A DNA stretch of 33,674 bases from Neolewinella lacunae (lineage in GTDB: Bacteria; Bacteroidota; Bacteroidia; Chitinophagales; Saprospiraceae), in NCBI RefSeq assembly GCF_014349155.1, contig NZ_JACSIT010000097.1, forward strand, positions 1 to 33,674, in the 5' to 3' direction. The notes under the pieces were generated by a model that was given only the letters and a program-made list of their open reading frames with translations, had not been told where the DNA came from and did not search any database. Each line of letters opens with the position of its first letter. The first letter of the stretch is position 1. This document shows positions 15,702 to 23,670 of this stretch, in pieces. The translations under genes were made by a program, and so were the position numbers.

Positions 15702-16562
15702 ATGATCACTTTTTTGCGCTTCGCCCGCGCCCACACGGTGGTGGGCACTACGCTTTCGCTCGTCGCGCTGTACTGCATTGCGGTGCGCTTCACGGGGGCT
15801 ACGGACCATCTTTTGCTGGCCTGGACCCTGTTCTCCTGCCTGGCGGCCAACGTCTACATCACGGGCCTGAACCAGCTCACGGACGTCGAGATCGACCGCA
15901 TCAACAAACCCTACCTGCCCTTGGCCAGCGGAGCTTATTCCCTGCGCACCGGTCGCGTCATCGTGGGTGTTTGCGGACTTTTAGCGGTGCTCAGCTGCCT
16001 GATTTACCCGCCTTATTTGCCCCTGACGGTGCTCAGCAGTTTGCTTCTCGGTACGGTGTACAGTGCGGAGCCCATCCGCCTCAAGCGCTACCACTTCTGG
16101 GCCGCCTTTTGCATCATTGCGGTGCGTGGCCTCATCGTCAATTTGCTGCTTTACCTGCATTTCCGAACGCAATTGGGCGCCGGAGCGCAGGTGCAGGGGA
16201 CGGTTTGGCTGCTGACCGCCGTCATCCTGGTATTCGGCGTCATTATCGCCTGGTTTAAGGACCTCCCCGATACCGAAGGAGACGCAGTGTACGGCATCCG
16301 GACTTTGACCCTCCTCCGCAGCCGGCAGTGGGTTTACGGTGCCGGAAGCATTTTACTGGCCGGCACCCTGGTGGTGGCGTCGGGCGTTGCCTGGTGGCTG
16401 GGTAGGCCCTTACTCGGTGGGTGTTTGCTCGTCTTACTCCTGGGTTTTGGTTTTTTGGCGAGCCGCCTTGATCTGGAAGAGCAATCTTCCATCGCCCGCT
16501 TTTACCAGGGGACCTGGGGCGTGTTTTTCGGGGTGTACCTCGTCTTTGCGGTGCTGGGTTGA
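15702..16562 (+). CDS. UbiA-family homogentisate prenyltransferase (VTE2-like)
   Basis: A 286-residue integral membrane prenyltransferase with about eight or nine helices. It resembles homogentisate phytyl/geranylgeranyl/solanesyl transferases, which condense homogentisate with a prenyl diphosphate and lose CO2. The first Asp-rich motif is NQLTDVEIDRINKPYLPLASG (N57, D61, D65), the phrase typical of the homogentisate branch. The second is KDLPDTEGD (D187, D190, D194). RFARAHTVVGTTLS at the N-terminus and LGTVYSAEPIRLKRY also match that branch, rather than MenA or UbiA proper. The prenyl donor cannot be read from sequence; geranylgeranyl diphosphate would be available if carotenoids are made. 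It starts 4 bases after the VTE4-like gene. Confidence 0.85.
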   Translation: MITFLRFARAHTVVGTTLSLVALYCIAVRFTGATDHLLLAWTLFSCLAANVYITGLNQLTDVEIDRINKPYLPLASGAYSLRTGRVIVGVCGLLAVLSCLIYPPYLPLTVLSSLLLGTVYSAEPIRLKRYHFWAAFCIIAVRGLIVNLLLYLHFRTQLGAGAQVQGTVWLLTAVILVFGVIIAWFKDLPDTEGDAVYGIRTLTLLRSRQWVYGAGSILLAGTLVVASGVAWWLGRPLLGGCLLVLLLGFGFLASRLDLEEQSSIARFYQGTWGVFFGVYLVFAVLG

Positions 16563-16596
16563 GGCCTTGGGGTGGGGGAGGAGAGCGGAGCAATCA

Positions 16597-16769
16597 AACG
16601 TAAGGTGGGGCCTTAGCAATAACCACAACTTGGTCTTCAACGACCTTTAGAAGGCAGTTCGGTAGTTTTGTAGTTTGGTAGAGGGGCATTGTCTACTACC
16701 GAACTCAAGAATCATTGCGATCTAACCATTTGACAATCAGTAAATATCTCCCCAACCTGACGTAATCAA
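16597..16769 (+). repeat. Dispersed repeat, copy 1
   Basis: Begins AACGTAAGGTGGGGCCTTAG and runs through TTGGTCTTCAACGACC, AGAAGGCAGTTCGGTAG and ATCTAACCATTTGACAATCAG to CCAACCTGACGT. The same ordered blocks appear at 24839-25027 and, inverted, at 26735-26885. An internal 10-bp inverted repeat (AGTTCGGTAG...CTACCGAACT) makes a hairpin. It fills the gap between the prenyltransferase and thioredoxin-fold genes. Confidence 0.85.
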
Positions 16770-16810
16770 TGATTTCCGCCCAGTTCCTTATCTTACCCCA
16801 AAAAGCGTTC

Positions 16811-18001
16811 ATGCCACGATTTATCCCCGTCCTTTTGTTGCTCTTCACCTTGTGTTCCTGTCAAAACCAGGAAAATGCCCCGGAAGCTGATGCGGACCGG
16901 GCAGCGGACACCACGGCTTTCGTCGCCCAGCCCCAGGCTTTGGCGGCCAGGGAGGTCCCGACCCTCGCCCTGGGCAGTCCCGCGCCCGATTTCAAACTCA
17001 TGGGGACGGACGGAGCTTACCACCAACTGGCCGATTACGCCGATAGCGAGATCCTGGTCGTGGTCTTCACCGCCAATCACTGCCCCACCGCCCAAGCCTA
17101 CGAACAGCGGCTGATGGACTTTACGCGGGACTACGCAGCGAAGGGTGTCCGGGTAGTGGCCATCTCGCCCAACAGCCCGCTCGGCCTGCTCTACAACGAG
17201 CTGGGTTACACGGACCTGAACGACGATTACGATGCTATGCTCATCCGCCACCGCGATGCCGCCTTCAACTTCGATTACCTCTACGATGGAGACGACCACG
17301 CCGCGTCTCTGCAGTACGGCCCGGTCGCTACGCCCCATACCTTCGTTTTTGACAAAGCCCGGGTGCTGCGCTACGTAGGCCGCATAGACAAAGTCGAACG
17401 CCCCGGCAGCGCCAACGCCGAAGACCTGCGGGCGGCCGTAGACGACCTCCTGGCGGGTCGTGAAGTGGCCACTCCCGAGACCAAGACCTTCGGCTGTTCC
17501 ACCAAGTGGGCCTGGAAAACGGAGTACAAAGAACAGGTCGCCAACGAATGGGCCGCCCGCCCCGTAAGTCTGGAATCCATTGACCTGGCGGGCGTGGAAG
17601 AATTGGTCAAAAACTCCGGCACCAAGCTCCGGCTCATCAACCTATGGGCCACCTGGTGTGGTCCCTGCGTGCGCGAATACCCCGAATTCCTCGTCTTGCA
17701 GCAGATGTACGAAGGGCGCGATTTCGAGTTCATCTCCCTGTCAACCGACAAACCTGACCAGCACGAGAAAGCCCTCAAGTTTCTGGAGAAGGTGCATTCC
17801 CCCGTCCGAAATCTCCACTATTCCGGCCAGGACGTCTACGAACTCATCGAGGCGATCGATCCTGAGTGGAATGGTGCCATTCCCTACACCTTACTGGTAG
17901 CCCCAGGTGGAGAGGTGGTGTACCGCCACCAGGCGGAGGTGGACTTTCTGGAGCTGAAGCGCGCTATCGTGGATCATCCTATGTTGGGGCGCTACTTCTG
18001 A
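16811..18001 (+). CDS. Lipoprotein with two thioredoxin-fold domains
   Basis: A 396-residue envelope protein. The start at 16811 (MPRFIPVLLLLFTLCSC) gives a lipobox with Cys17; an in-frame ATG at 16769 lies at the end of the repeat and adds 14 unlikely residues. The first domain (about 55-215) is AhpC/TSA-like, APDFKLMGTDG..., but has only one Cys at the usual site (NHCPTAQ, C91). The second (about 260-396) is TlpA/ResA-like with a true redox pair, WCGPC (282-286). Expected role: periplasmic thiol-disulfide or peroxide chemistry, with the second domain perhaps reducing the first. It is a single gene preceded by a dispersed repeat. Confidence 0.85.
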   Translation: MPRFIPVLLLLFTLCSCQNQENAPEADADRAADTTAFVAQPQALAAREVPTLALGSPAPDFKLMGTDGAYHQLADYADSEILVVVFTANHCPTAQAYEQRLMDFTRDYAAKGVRVVAISPNSPLGLLYNELGYTDLNDDYDAMLIRHRDAAFNFDYLYDGDDHAASLQYGPVATPHTFVFDKARVLRYVGRIDKVERPGSANAEDLRAAVDDLLAGREVATPETKTFGCSTKWAWKTEYKEQVANEWAARPVSLESIDLAGVEELVKNSGTKLRLINLWATWCGPCVREYPEFLVLQQMYEGRDFEFISLSTDKPDQHEKALKFLEKVHSPVRNLHYSGQDVYELIEAIDPEWNGAIPYTLLVAPGGEVVYRHQAEVDFLELKRAIVDHPMLGRYF

Positions 18002-18024
18002 TTGGGGGCACTGCTGGAACTAAA

Positions 18025-18100
18025 GCGAGGGGATGAATCCCCTCGCAACATTGGGCGACCCTCCGGGTCTAGGATCGGGCTAAAGCCGCGGCGTTGCCTT
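18025..18100. repeat. Palindrome plus single GGGCTAAAGCCGCG unit
   Basis: 18025-18046 is a 10-bp perfect stem (GCGAGGGGAT/ATCCCCTCGC) with a 2-base loop, 24 bases after the thioredoxin-fold gene stop, and may act as a terminator. 18074-18100 (ATCGGGCTAAAGCCGCGGCG...) is a single unit of the repeat found as a hairpin at 18504-18560 and as a tandem array at 25804-26005. Confidence 0.65.
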
Positions 18101-18185
18101 AGGGAGGCGAGAATAATTCCCATGAACCATTTCCCTCACCATTGCTTCTACCCCTACCCACCTCGGGATACTGCAAGAAATCGCC

Positions 18186-18470
18186 ATGGAAAAAACACTC
18201 CCCCCCGAAGACATTGATCGCATCATCGGCATGGCCTGGGAAGACCGGACGCCTTTTGAAGCCATCACCTACCAATTCGGTTTGAGCGAAGCCGAGGTCA
18301 TTCAGCTCATGAAACGGGAGTTGAAACTGAGCAGCTGGAAACGCTGGCGCAAGCGCGTCCAGGGCCGTAAAACCAAACACGCCCAGCTCCGGGAAGCGGG
18401 CGTGGACCGCTTCAAATCGAAAGCCCAGCGCATCATTACCCAGAACCGGATTGCGAAGAAGAAATACTAA
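18186..18470 (+). CDS. DUF2805 / TIGR03643 family protein
   Basis: A 94-residue, strongly basic cytoplasmic protein of a small conserved family with no known function. The N-terminal half (PPEDIDRIIGMAWEDRTPFEAITYQFGLSEAEVIQLMKREL) looks like a helix-turn-helix fold. The second half (SSWKRWRKRVQGRKTKHAQL...FKSKAQRIITQNRI) is rich in Lys/Arg, so nucleic-acid binding is plausible. The length is typical. It is flanked on both sides by intergenic repeat units and ends convergently with the PAP2 gene on the other strand. Confidence 0.85.
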   Translation: MEKTLPPEDIDRIIGMAWEDRTPFEAITYQFGLSEAEVIQLMKRELKLSSWKRWRKRVQGRKTKHAQLREAGVDRFKSKAQRIITQNRIAKKKY

Positions 18471-18503
18471 TTTTCGGGCTTAGGCCCGATGGTGGTGGGG
18501 CAG

Positions 18504-18560
18504 GGTATTGTCGCGGCTTCAGCCCGACTGAACTGGTCGGGCTAAAGCCGCGACAATACC
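18504..18560. repeat. Long hairpin repeat between convergent genes
   Basis: Two 25-base arms (18504-18528 and 18536-18560) pair with a single mismatch around a 7-base loop. The right arm reads GTCGGGCTAAAGCCGCGA then CAATACC. Lying between the convergent DUF2805 and PAP2 genes, it could stop transcription from both sides, but it has no T-run and belongs to a multi-copy family. Confidence 0.8.
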
Positions 18561-18583
18561 TTGGGGTCTGATCAAAGCCGCCA

Positions 18584-19255
18584 TCAGTACCCAACCCCCA
18601 ATCCCCTCCGCCCAAGGACCGAAGCCGATAAAGTACCACTTCGCCAGAAGGAGCGCCAGTTGGCAAAAGCGTAAAAAATGAGGGCCGTATTGGCCGTTCC
18701 AATGACCGCGCCCGTAAGCACGTCTTCCAAGAAATGCTGAAACAGATAGACGCGGCTGAAACCGATCGCGGCCGCCAGCAACACACAACTCACCGTCACC
18801 CAACGGTTATCTACCATCAAAGCGATGAACAAGGCCAAGCCAAAGGCCGTGATCGTATGCCCCGAAGGAAAGGCGTAATTGGTATGGACATCCACCCCTT
18901 TAATTAGCCACGCCGGTTCCAGCTGTTCGGCGAAGTAACGCAGCGGCCGGGGGGTGTTCCCGAAGACGATCCGCTTAAAAAAGGCGGATACTAATAACTG
19001 CCCAATGCCAACGGCCACCAGCATCAGGGTATAGCGAAAACGCACCAACGTTGCCACCAGGCACACTACACCCACCATCACTCCATCCCCCAGGTAGGTT
19101 AAGTGGCGGAAAAGGTAATTGGCCCACGCCGTCCGGTGGGCGGCAAAGTAAAGGACCGTCGTTCCTTTCTCCGTCATCCACACAACGGCTAAGCCAATCA
19201 ATAGGATCGGAAACAGGAGCAGCAGGAATAAGCGAAGGGTCTTACTCGTGGGCAT
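18584..19255 (-). CDS. PAP2-family membrane phosphatase
   Basis: A 223-residue integral membrane phosphatase of the PAP2/acid phosphatase fold, acting on a lipid phosphate or pyrophosphate at the outer face of the inner membrane. The three signatures are present: K-x8-RP (KRIVFGNTPRP, a longer spacing than the textbook K-x6-RP), PSGH (FPSGHT) and SR-x5-H-x3-D (SRVYLFQHFLED). About five or six helices are seen. Its start overlaps the end of the upstream glycosyltransferase gene by 14 bases, so the two are probably translated together. Likely roles are undecaprenyl-diphosphate recycling or lipid A dephosphorylation; sequence alone cannot decide. Confidence 0.88.
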   Translation of the reverse strand: MPTSKTLRLFLLLLFPILLIGLAVVWMTEKGTTVLYFAAHRTAWANYLFRHLTYLGDGVMVGVVCLVATLVRFRYTLMLVAVGIGQLLVSAFFKRIVFGNTPRPLRYFAEQLEPAWLIKGVDVHTNYAFPSGHTITAFGLALFIALMVDNRWVTVSCVLLAAAIGFSRVYLFQHFLEDVLTGAVIGTANTALIFYAFANWRSFWRSGTLSASVLGRRGLGVGY

Positions 19256-20837
19256 AGTAGCGGTAGATTACGGTGGTTGGGTATTCGAAGAGGTCTTTTT
19301 GACGAAAAACTTCCCGCAAGTCCAGGTCTGAAGGCAAGGACGGCAGGTAGCGCTCTGCCGTCAGCACCAGCGCCCCATCGGGTGCCGTGGCCAGCCATTC
19401 CGCCAATTCCGCAGCGTCTTCGTAGCGGACGATCGGACCATCAAAAGCAAAGACGTAGGCGGGGGCAAAGCGACCGAACGCACAGAAGTCGGGCGCCGAG
19501 GCCAACAAGGGAGTTGCCGCTGCCACCTGGTTAAAGGCATTAAAACGGGGCAAAAAGCTGGCGAAGAGGAAAATCTGTAGGGCGTAAAAACCCAGTGCCA
19601 AACCCGCCAGTCCCCGCGTAAATCGCCGGCGCGACCATTGCCAAATGGCGTACAGCGCAAAGGGGAGCACCAGCGTAAATTGCCACCAAAGCGGGGTCAA
19701 GGCCCGCAACACCCGATCCTGCCGCAAGCCGAGGTAGGCCGCCACTGGGACGGACGCTAAGACCAATACCGCCAGCGCAAAAGCCCAGTGGTCTGACCGC
19801 CGCGCACCCCGGCCTTGCCAAAACCGCCGCAGCCAAGTAGCAATCACTATGGCAGCAAAGCCCAAGGCCGGAAAAGGATAGCTGGGCAACTTGGTCTTGC
19901 TCATGGCAAAAAACAAGGCCACCCCAATTGCCGTAGCTCCCGCCAACCACGCCAGCCCTTTGTCCCGCTCGCGCAGGGCCCAAAGTCCCCGCGGCAGCCA
20001 GAAGCCAAAGGGCAACAGGGCCAGGAGGACGAAGGCTGGAATGAGCAAAGGAGAGCCCCCGTGCCCCTCTTTCGTGTGGCTAAACCGCGCCAGATTGTGC
20101 TCCAGAAAGAAGCCTTCAGTAAACAGCCCATCCGTAGCAAAGTGGACGGCCATAAACCAAGGCAACGCCACGAGCGAAACGATCACCAAGCCCTCCAGGG
20201 GCCGCAAACGCAGAACGTTTCTCAGGAAGTGTTGCCAGTCGGCCAAACAGTAAATACCCCAGCCCAGCGCCGCCAGCACCAAGGCCACGGGGCCTTTCGT
20301 AAGCGTTGCCACCCCCAGGGCCACGTAGCCCAGGTACAAGTAGCTGCGGTCCCGGTCCTGGAAACCTTGGTGCAAGGCCAACATCCCCAAAGTGAAAAAT
20401 GCTGCCAGGTAAGCATCCGGTGTGGCAAGATGAAACTGTAAGGGCACGTAAAAACCCAGCAAATAAACCAACACCGTCAGGGTAGCGCTCGTCTTGCCAT
20501 AGGTCTTCTGGGTGAAGTAGTAGAGGGTAAAAGCGGTCAGGAAACCACAAAGGGCACTGCCCAGCCGCGCCGCCAGGGCCGTCTTCCCCAACGCCTGGTA
20601 AGCCAGGATCATGGCGTAGTAATGCAATGGCGGTTTGTCCGTCCGCACCCCACCGTTGAAGGTGGGCACGATCCACGACCCCTCGCGGTACATCTCCCAG
20701 GCGGCCTGGGCGTTGCGGGCCTCATCCACGATGTAAATGGGGAAGGCGCCCAAGCCCAATAGTAAAACCAGCCCAAAGAACGGCAGTAGCCAGGCGGGCA
20801 GGGATAAAGGGCGTTCCAGAGCGTGCGGCAATAACAC
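19242..20837 (-). CDS. GT83/ArnT-like polyprenyl-phosphate glycosyltransferase
   Basis: A 531-residue membrane glycosyltransferase with about a dozen helices. It resembles the ArnT/PMT (GT-C) group, which moves a sugar from a polyprenyl phosphate to lipid A or another envelope acceptor. The first periplasmic loop has the acidic pair D38-E39 (YIVDEARNAQAAWEMYREG) and the following WIVPTFNGGVRTDKPPLHY typical of the family. A second loop motif (LATPDAYLAAFF) and LTKGPVALVLA follow. The start is a GTG at 20837; no better ATG is upstream. With the overlapping PAP2 phosphatase it suggests a two-gene operon for lipid A or cell-surface glycan modification. The sugar is unknown. Confidence 0.87.
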   Translation of the reverse strand: MLLPHALERPLSLPAWLLPFFGLVLLLGLGAFPIYIVDEARNAQAAWEMYREGSWIVPTFNGGVRTDKPPLHYYAMILAYQALGKTALAARLGSALCGFLTAFTLYYFTQKTYGKTSATLTVLVYLLGFYVPLQFHLATPDAYLAAFFTLGMLALHQGFQDRDRSYLYLGYVALGVATLTKGPVALVLAALGWGIYCLADWQHFLRNVLRLRPLEGLVIVSLVALPWFMAVHFATDGLFTEGFFLEHNLARFSHTKEGHGGSPLLIPAFVLLALLPFGFWLPRGLWALRERDKGLAWLAGATAIGVALFFAMSKTKLPSYPFPALGFAAIVIATWLRRFWQGRGARRSDHWAFALAVLVLASVPVAAYLGLRQDRVLRALTPLWWQFTLVLPFALYAIWQWSRRRFTRGLAGLALGFYALQIFLFASFLPRFNAFNQVAAATPLLASAPDFCAFGRFAPAYVFAFDGPIVRYEDAAELAEWLATAPDGALVLTAERYLPSLPSDLDLREVFRQKDLFEYPTTVIYRYYAHE

Positions 20838-21179
20838 GCGGCGAAAGTCTGGATGCTGCGTGGTGTTTAGGTTAGCAACATTTTAGGATTTGGTTAAGCA
20901 AAGGAGTTGCTGAGTTAAATTTTTACCACACCTTACCAAGCCGTCCCACCGGGAAAAGTCGACGCCAATGTTTCCTCACAGGCAACTCAGGTTGGTGCAT
21001 GTTAGCTCGGCCTTAAACAATTATGAAGATTGTGGAGAAGGGGCTTTTAACGACTTCCACGCCCATAAGTTTGCCCAAACTCCGCTGCATCTCAGCCACA
21101 GGGAGCGAGGTAGCTTCCTCCTCACCCGCTAATCATCAGCTAGTGCGCGCGGATTCCCACCACGATAAATCAGAGAACG
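20838..21179. other. 342-bp divergent promoter region
   Basis: This gap separates the minus-strand glycosyltransferase operon from the plus-strand DUF5690 cluster, so it must hold promoters for both. It is more AT-rich in its left half. I found no exact TAnnTTTG box, no clear Pho-type direct repeat and no riboswitch I could support. A short reading frame from 21023 has no family resemblance and is not called. Confidence 0.5.
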
Positions 21180-22514
21180 ATGCAAAACGAGGTTCCACGC
21201 CATTGGGATAGGTGGCTGACGCTCTCCGCTGGCCTGGCCGCTTTCGGGGCCTATTTCTGCATGTATGCCTTTCGCAAACCGTTCACCGTGGCTACCTACA
21301 CCGACGCGACGGAGCTGGGCGGGCTCGACTTCAAAGTCGCCCTCGTCATTGCCCAGGTTTGTGGCTACGCGCTCTCCAAATTCATCGGCATCCGGGTCAT
21401 TGCCGGTCTGCACGCCGCGCGGCGCACCAGCCTGTTCATCGGCCTGATGGTGGCCGCCGAGCTGGCACTGGTCGGTTTTGGCCTGGTAGGCAACCACTGG
21501 CTGGCGCTGGTCTTGCTCTTCTGCAACGGCCTCCCGCTGGGCATGATCTGGGGCATCGTTTTCAGCTACTTGGAAGGTCGGCGTACCACCGAATTGCTGG
21601 CCGCGATGCTCTGTGTCAGTTTCATCGTCAGCAGCGGAGCGGTCAAAAGCGTTGGTGCCTGGATCATGCAAGATTTTTTGGCGCGCACGCAGGTGCAGGA
21701 AATGTACTGGATGCCAGCCCTGACCGGGGCCCTGTTTTTCCTCCCCCTCCTGGGCTTCATTTACTGGCTGCAGCGCCTACCGCCCCCAACCTTGGCCGAC
21801 GCCGAGGCACGCACCCGCCGGGAACCGATGTCGGCCCAGGATCGCCGGCAATTCCTCCGCAAGGTAGGGCCCGGGCTGGCGGGGATTGTGCTCTACTACG
21901 TCTTGATTACGGCCTTCCGAGACGTGCGCGACAACTTCGCCGCCGAAATTTGGTCCGCACTGGGCTACGCCGACGCACCGGCCGTTTTTACGCTGGCTGA
22001 ACTGCCCATTGCGCTCATCACCCTGGGTACCTTGGTGCTGGGTTATTTCGTGAAGGACAACCTTCAAGCGCTCCGCTACTACTACGCCCTGATTGTAGGC
22101 TCTACGCTACTGATCATCGTGGCCACCCTGGCCTTTTCCGTCGGCTGGCTCAACGGAGCTTATTGGATGGTGTTGATGGGCCTGGGGCTTTACCTTGGCT
22201 ACGTCCCCTTGAATGCCATTTACTTTGATCGCCTCATTGCCGCTTTCCGGCAGGTCGCCACCGCCGGATTCCTCGTCTACGTGGCCGATGCCAGTGGATA
22301 CGCCGGCAGCGTTGGCGTCTTACTACTGAAAAACCTGGGCGGGGTAGAAAGGAGTTGGCTCACGTTTTTCACTACTTTGTCCTACGTAGTGGGGGCGGCG
22401 GGCTGCTGCTTCGCCCTCCTGAGTTGGTGGGCCATGGAACGCCGCCTCAAACAAGTTGCCAACCCACCACTGCTGGAATTGCCGCCAACCACCCTCCTGA
22501 CCACCAGACACTGA
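21180..22514 (+). CDS. DUF5690 family MFS-like transporter
   Basis: A 444-residue protein with about twelve membrane helices in a major-facilitator-like layout. It resembles DUF5690, a Bacteroidota family: LAAFGAYFCMYAFRKPFTVATY near the start, FIGIRVIAGL, NGLPLGMIWGIVFSYLEGRRTTELLAA, and the later FRDVRDNFAAEIW and LGLYLGYVPLNAIYFDRLIAAFR. No transport assay is known to me. The genes behind it (exported phosphatase-superfamily enzyme, TIGR03364 oxidase, PhnX-like hydrolase) suggest uptake of an aminophosphonate. It is the first gene of that cluster; the next starts 24 bases after its stop. Confidence 0.85.
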   Translation: MQNEVPRHWDRWLTLSAGLAAFGAYFCMYAFRKPFTVATYTDATELGGLDFKVALVIAQVCGYALSKFIGIRVIAGLHAARRTSLFIGLMVAAELALVGFGLVGNHWLALVLLFCNGLPLGMIWGIVFSYLEGRRTTELLAAMLCVSFIVSSGAVKSVGAWIMQDFLARTQVQEMYWMPALTGALFFLPLLGFIYWLQRLPPPTLADAEARTRREPMSAQDRRQFLRKVGPGLAGIVLYYVLITAFRDVRDNFAAEIWSALGYADAPAVFTLAELPIALITLGTLVLGYFVKDNLQALRYYYALIVGSTLLIIVATLAFSVGWLNGAYWMVLMGLGLYLGYVPLNAIYFDRLIAAFRQVATAGFLVYVADASGYAGSVGVLLLKNLGGVERSWLTFFTTLSYVVGAAGCCFALLSWWAMERRLKQVANPPLLELPPTTLLTTRH

Positions 22515-22538
22515 ACTTCCATTTAAACATCCTTCACG

Positions 22539-23636
22539 ATGCGCACTTTCTTCCTTCCCTTGCTCTTATTGACTTTGGCCAGCACCTGCGTGCGCGCCCA
22601 ACTGGCGGACCGCCAAACGGAAAACGTCATCCTCATCACTATGGACGGGCTGCGCTGGCAGGAGCTCTTCGGCGGTGCAGTGGATAGTATGATCGCCAAC
22701 CCCGAACTGACCTCCGACGCAGGTCGCATGAAGGAAGTCTATCTGGCTGACAACCAAGCGGTAAGACGTGCTAAACTCATGCCTTGGTTCTGGGAGACGT
22801 TAGCTACCGAAGGCCAGGTCTTCGGCAACCGCTGGGTGGGCAGCAAGGTCAACTGCAGCAACCGCTACTGGTTCTCCTACCCCGGTTACAACGAGATCCT
22901 GACCGGCTACGCCGATGGCCGCATCAATTCCAACGATAAAAAGTGGAATCCCAACAAAACGGTGCTGGAGTGGCTCCACGAAAAGCCCGAATTCCGGGGC
23001 CGGGTGGCGGCTTTTGGCAGTTGGGACGTCTTCGACTGGATCGTCAACGAGCAACGTAGCGGCATTCCCGTCAATTCCGGCTACAACCAAGCCGAAGGGG
23101 AGCGGATTACCGAACGCGAACGCTTCCTGAACACCATCCAGGACCAGTCGCCGCTGCTGTGGGGGAGCGTCCGGCCCGACGTCCTGACCCACCAATTCAT
23201 GATGGAATACCTGCGCCGCGATCACCCCCGCGTAGTCTACATCAGCTACGGTGAGACCGACGACTTTGCCCACGACGGCAGCTACAACCGCTACCTGGAT
23301 GCCGCGCACAACACCGACAAAATGTGGCGCGAGCTGTGGGACTTTCTGCAAAGCGACCCCGTTTACGCGGGCAAGACCAGCGTGGTGATCACCACCGACC
23401 ACGGCCGGGGCGAAAGCCCCATGACGGATTGGAAAAGCCATGGCACCAGCATTCCCGGTGCGGACCAGATTTGGCTGGCCATCATCGGCCCAGATACGCC
23501 CGCCAAAGGCATGATCGAAAACGGACCCCAGCTTTACCAACGGCAAGTGGCCGCCACCGTAGCCAGTTTGCTGGGTTACAACTTCCAGGAAGCCAACGAA
23601 GATGCCGGGGCTGTTGTACCCGGGGCGGTGAAATAA
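22539..23636 (+). CDS. Exported alkaline-phosphatase-superfamily hydrolase
   Basis: A 365-residue enzyme with a signal peptide (MRTFFLPLLLLTLASTCVRA, cleavage about 20/21), so it works in the periplasm or outside. Metal-site residues of the alkaline phosphatase/phosphodiesterase/PGM superfamily are visible: D36 (LITMDGLRW), the later GETDDFAHDGS, TTDHGRG and SHGTSIPG. At the nucleophile position the usual Thr of nucleotide pyrophosphatases appears as Ser (FSYPGYNEILTG, about S113), by hand alignment. It probably hydrolyses a phosphate or phosphonate ester. Between the transporter and the oxidase it may free an aminophosphonate head group from a lipid or glycan; phosphonate specificity is inference. 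Confidence 0.82.
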   Translation: MRTFFLPLLLLTLASTCVRAQLADRQTENVILITMDGLRWQELFGGAVDSMIANPELTSDAGRMKEVYLADNQAVRRAKLMPWFWETLATEGQVFGNRWVGSKVNCSNRYWFSYPGYNEILTGYADGRINSNDKKWNPNKTVLEWLHEKPEFRGRVAAFGSWDVFDWIVNEQRSGIPVNSGYNQAEGERITERERFLNTIQDQSPLLWGSVRPDVLTHQFMMEYLRRDHPRVVYISYGETDDFAHDGSYNRYLDAAHNTDKMWRELWDFLQSDPVYAGKTSVVITTDHGRGESPMTDWKSHGTSIPGADQIWLAIIGPDTPAKGMIENGPQLYQRQVAATVASLLGYNFQEANEDAGAVVPGAVK

Positions 23637-23670
23637 GGTTGTTGAGCATTAACCTTGAACGGAATATTTC

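Noticed and set aside
13880..16562. Interpretation of the three genes as menaquinone or ubiquinone synthesis (MenA/UbiA, MenG/UbiE)
   Set aside because: The prenyltransferase Asp motif region NQLTDVEIDRINKPYLPLASG and the methyltransferase signatures fit the homogentisate branch better; no Men or Ubi genes are nearby.
16769..16810. Upstream ATG as start of the thioredoxin-fold lipoprotein
   Set aside because: It lies at the end of the dispersed repeat and would put 14 residues before an obvious lipoprotein signal; the ATG at 16811 is preferred.
20838..21179. Riboswitch or Pho box upstream of the phosphonate cluster
   Set aside because: Only a weak CTGAGTT/AACTCAG pairing was found; no conserved riboswitch core or regular direct repeat is visible.
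21023..21211. Short gene of about 62 codons in the divergent intergenic region
   Set aside because: No motif or leader signals, and it overlaps the DUF5690 start in another frame.
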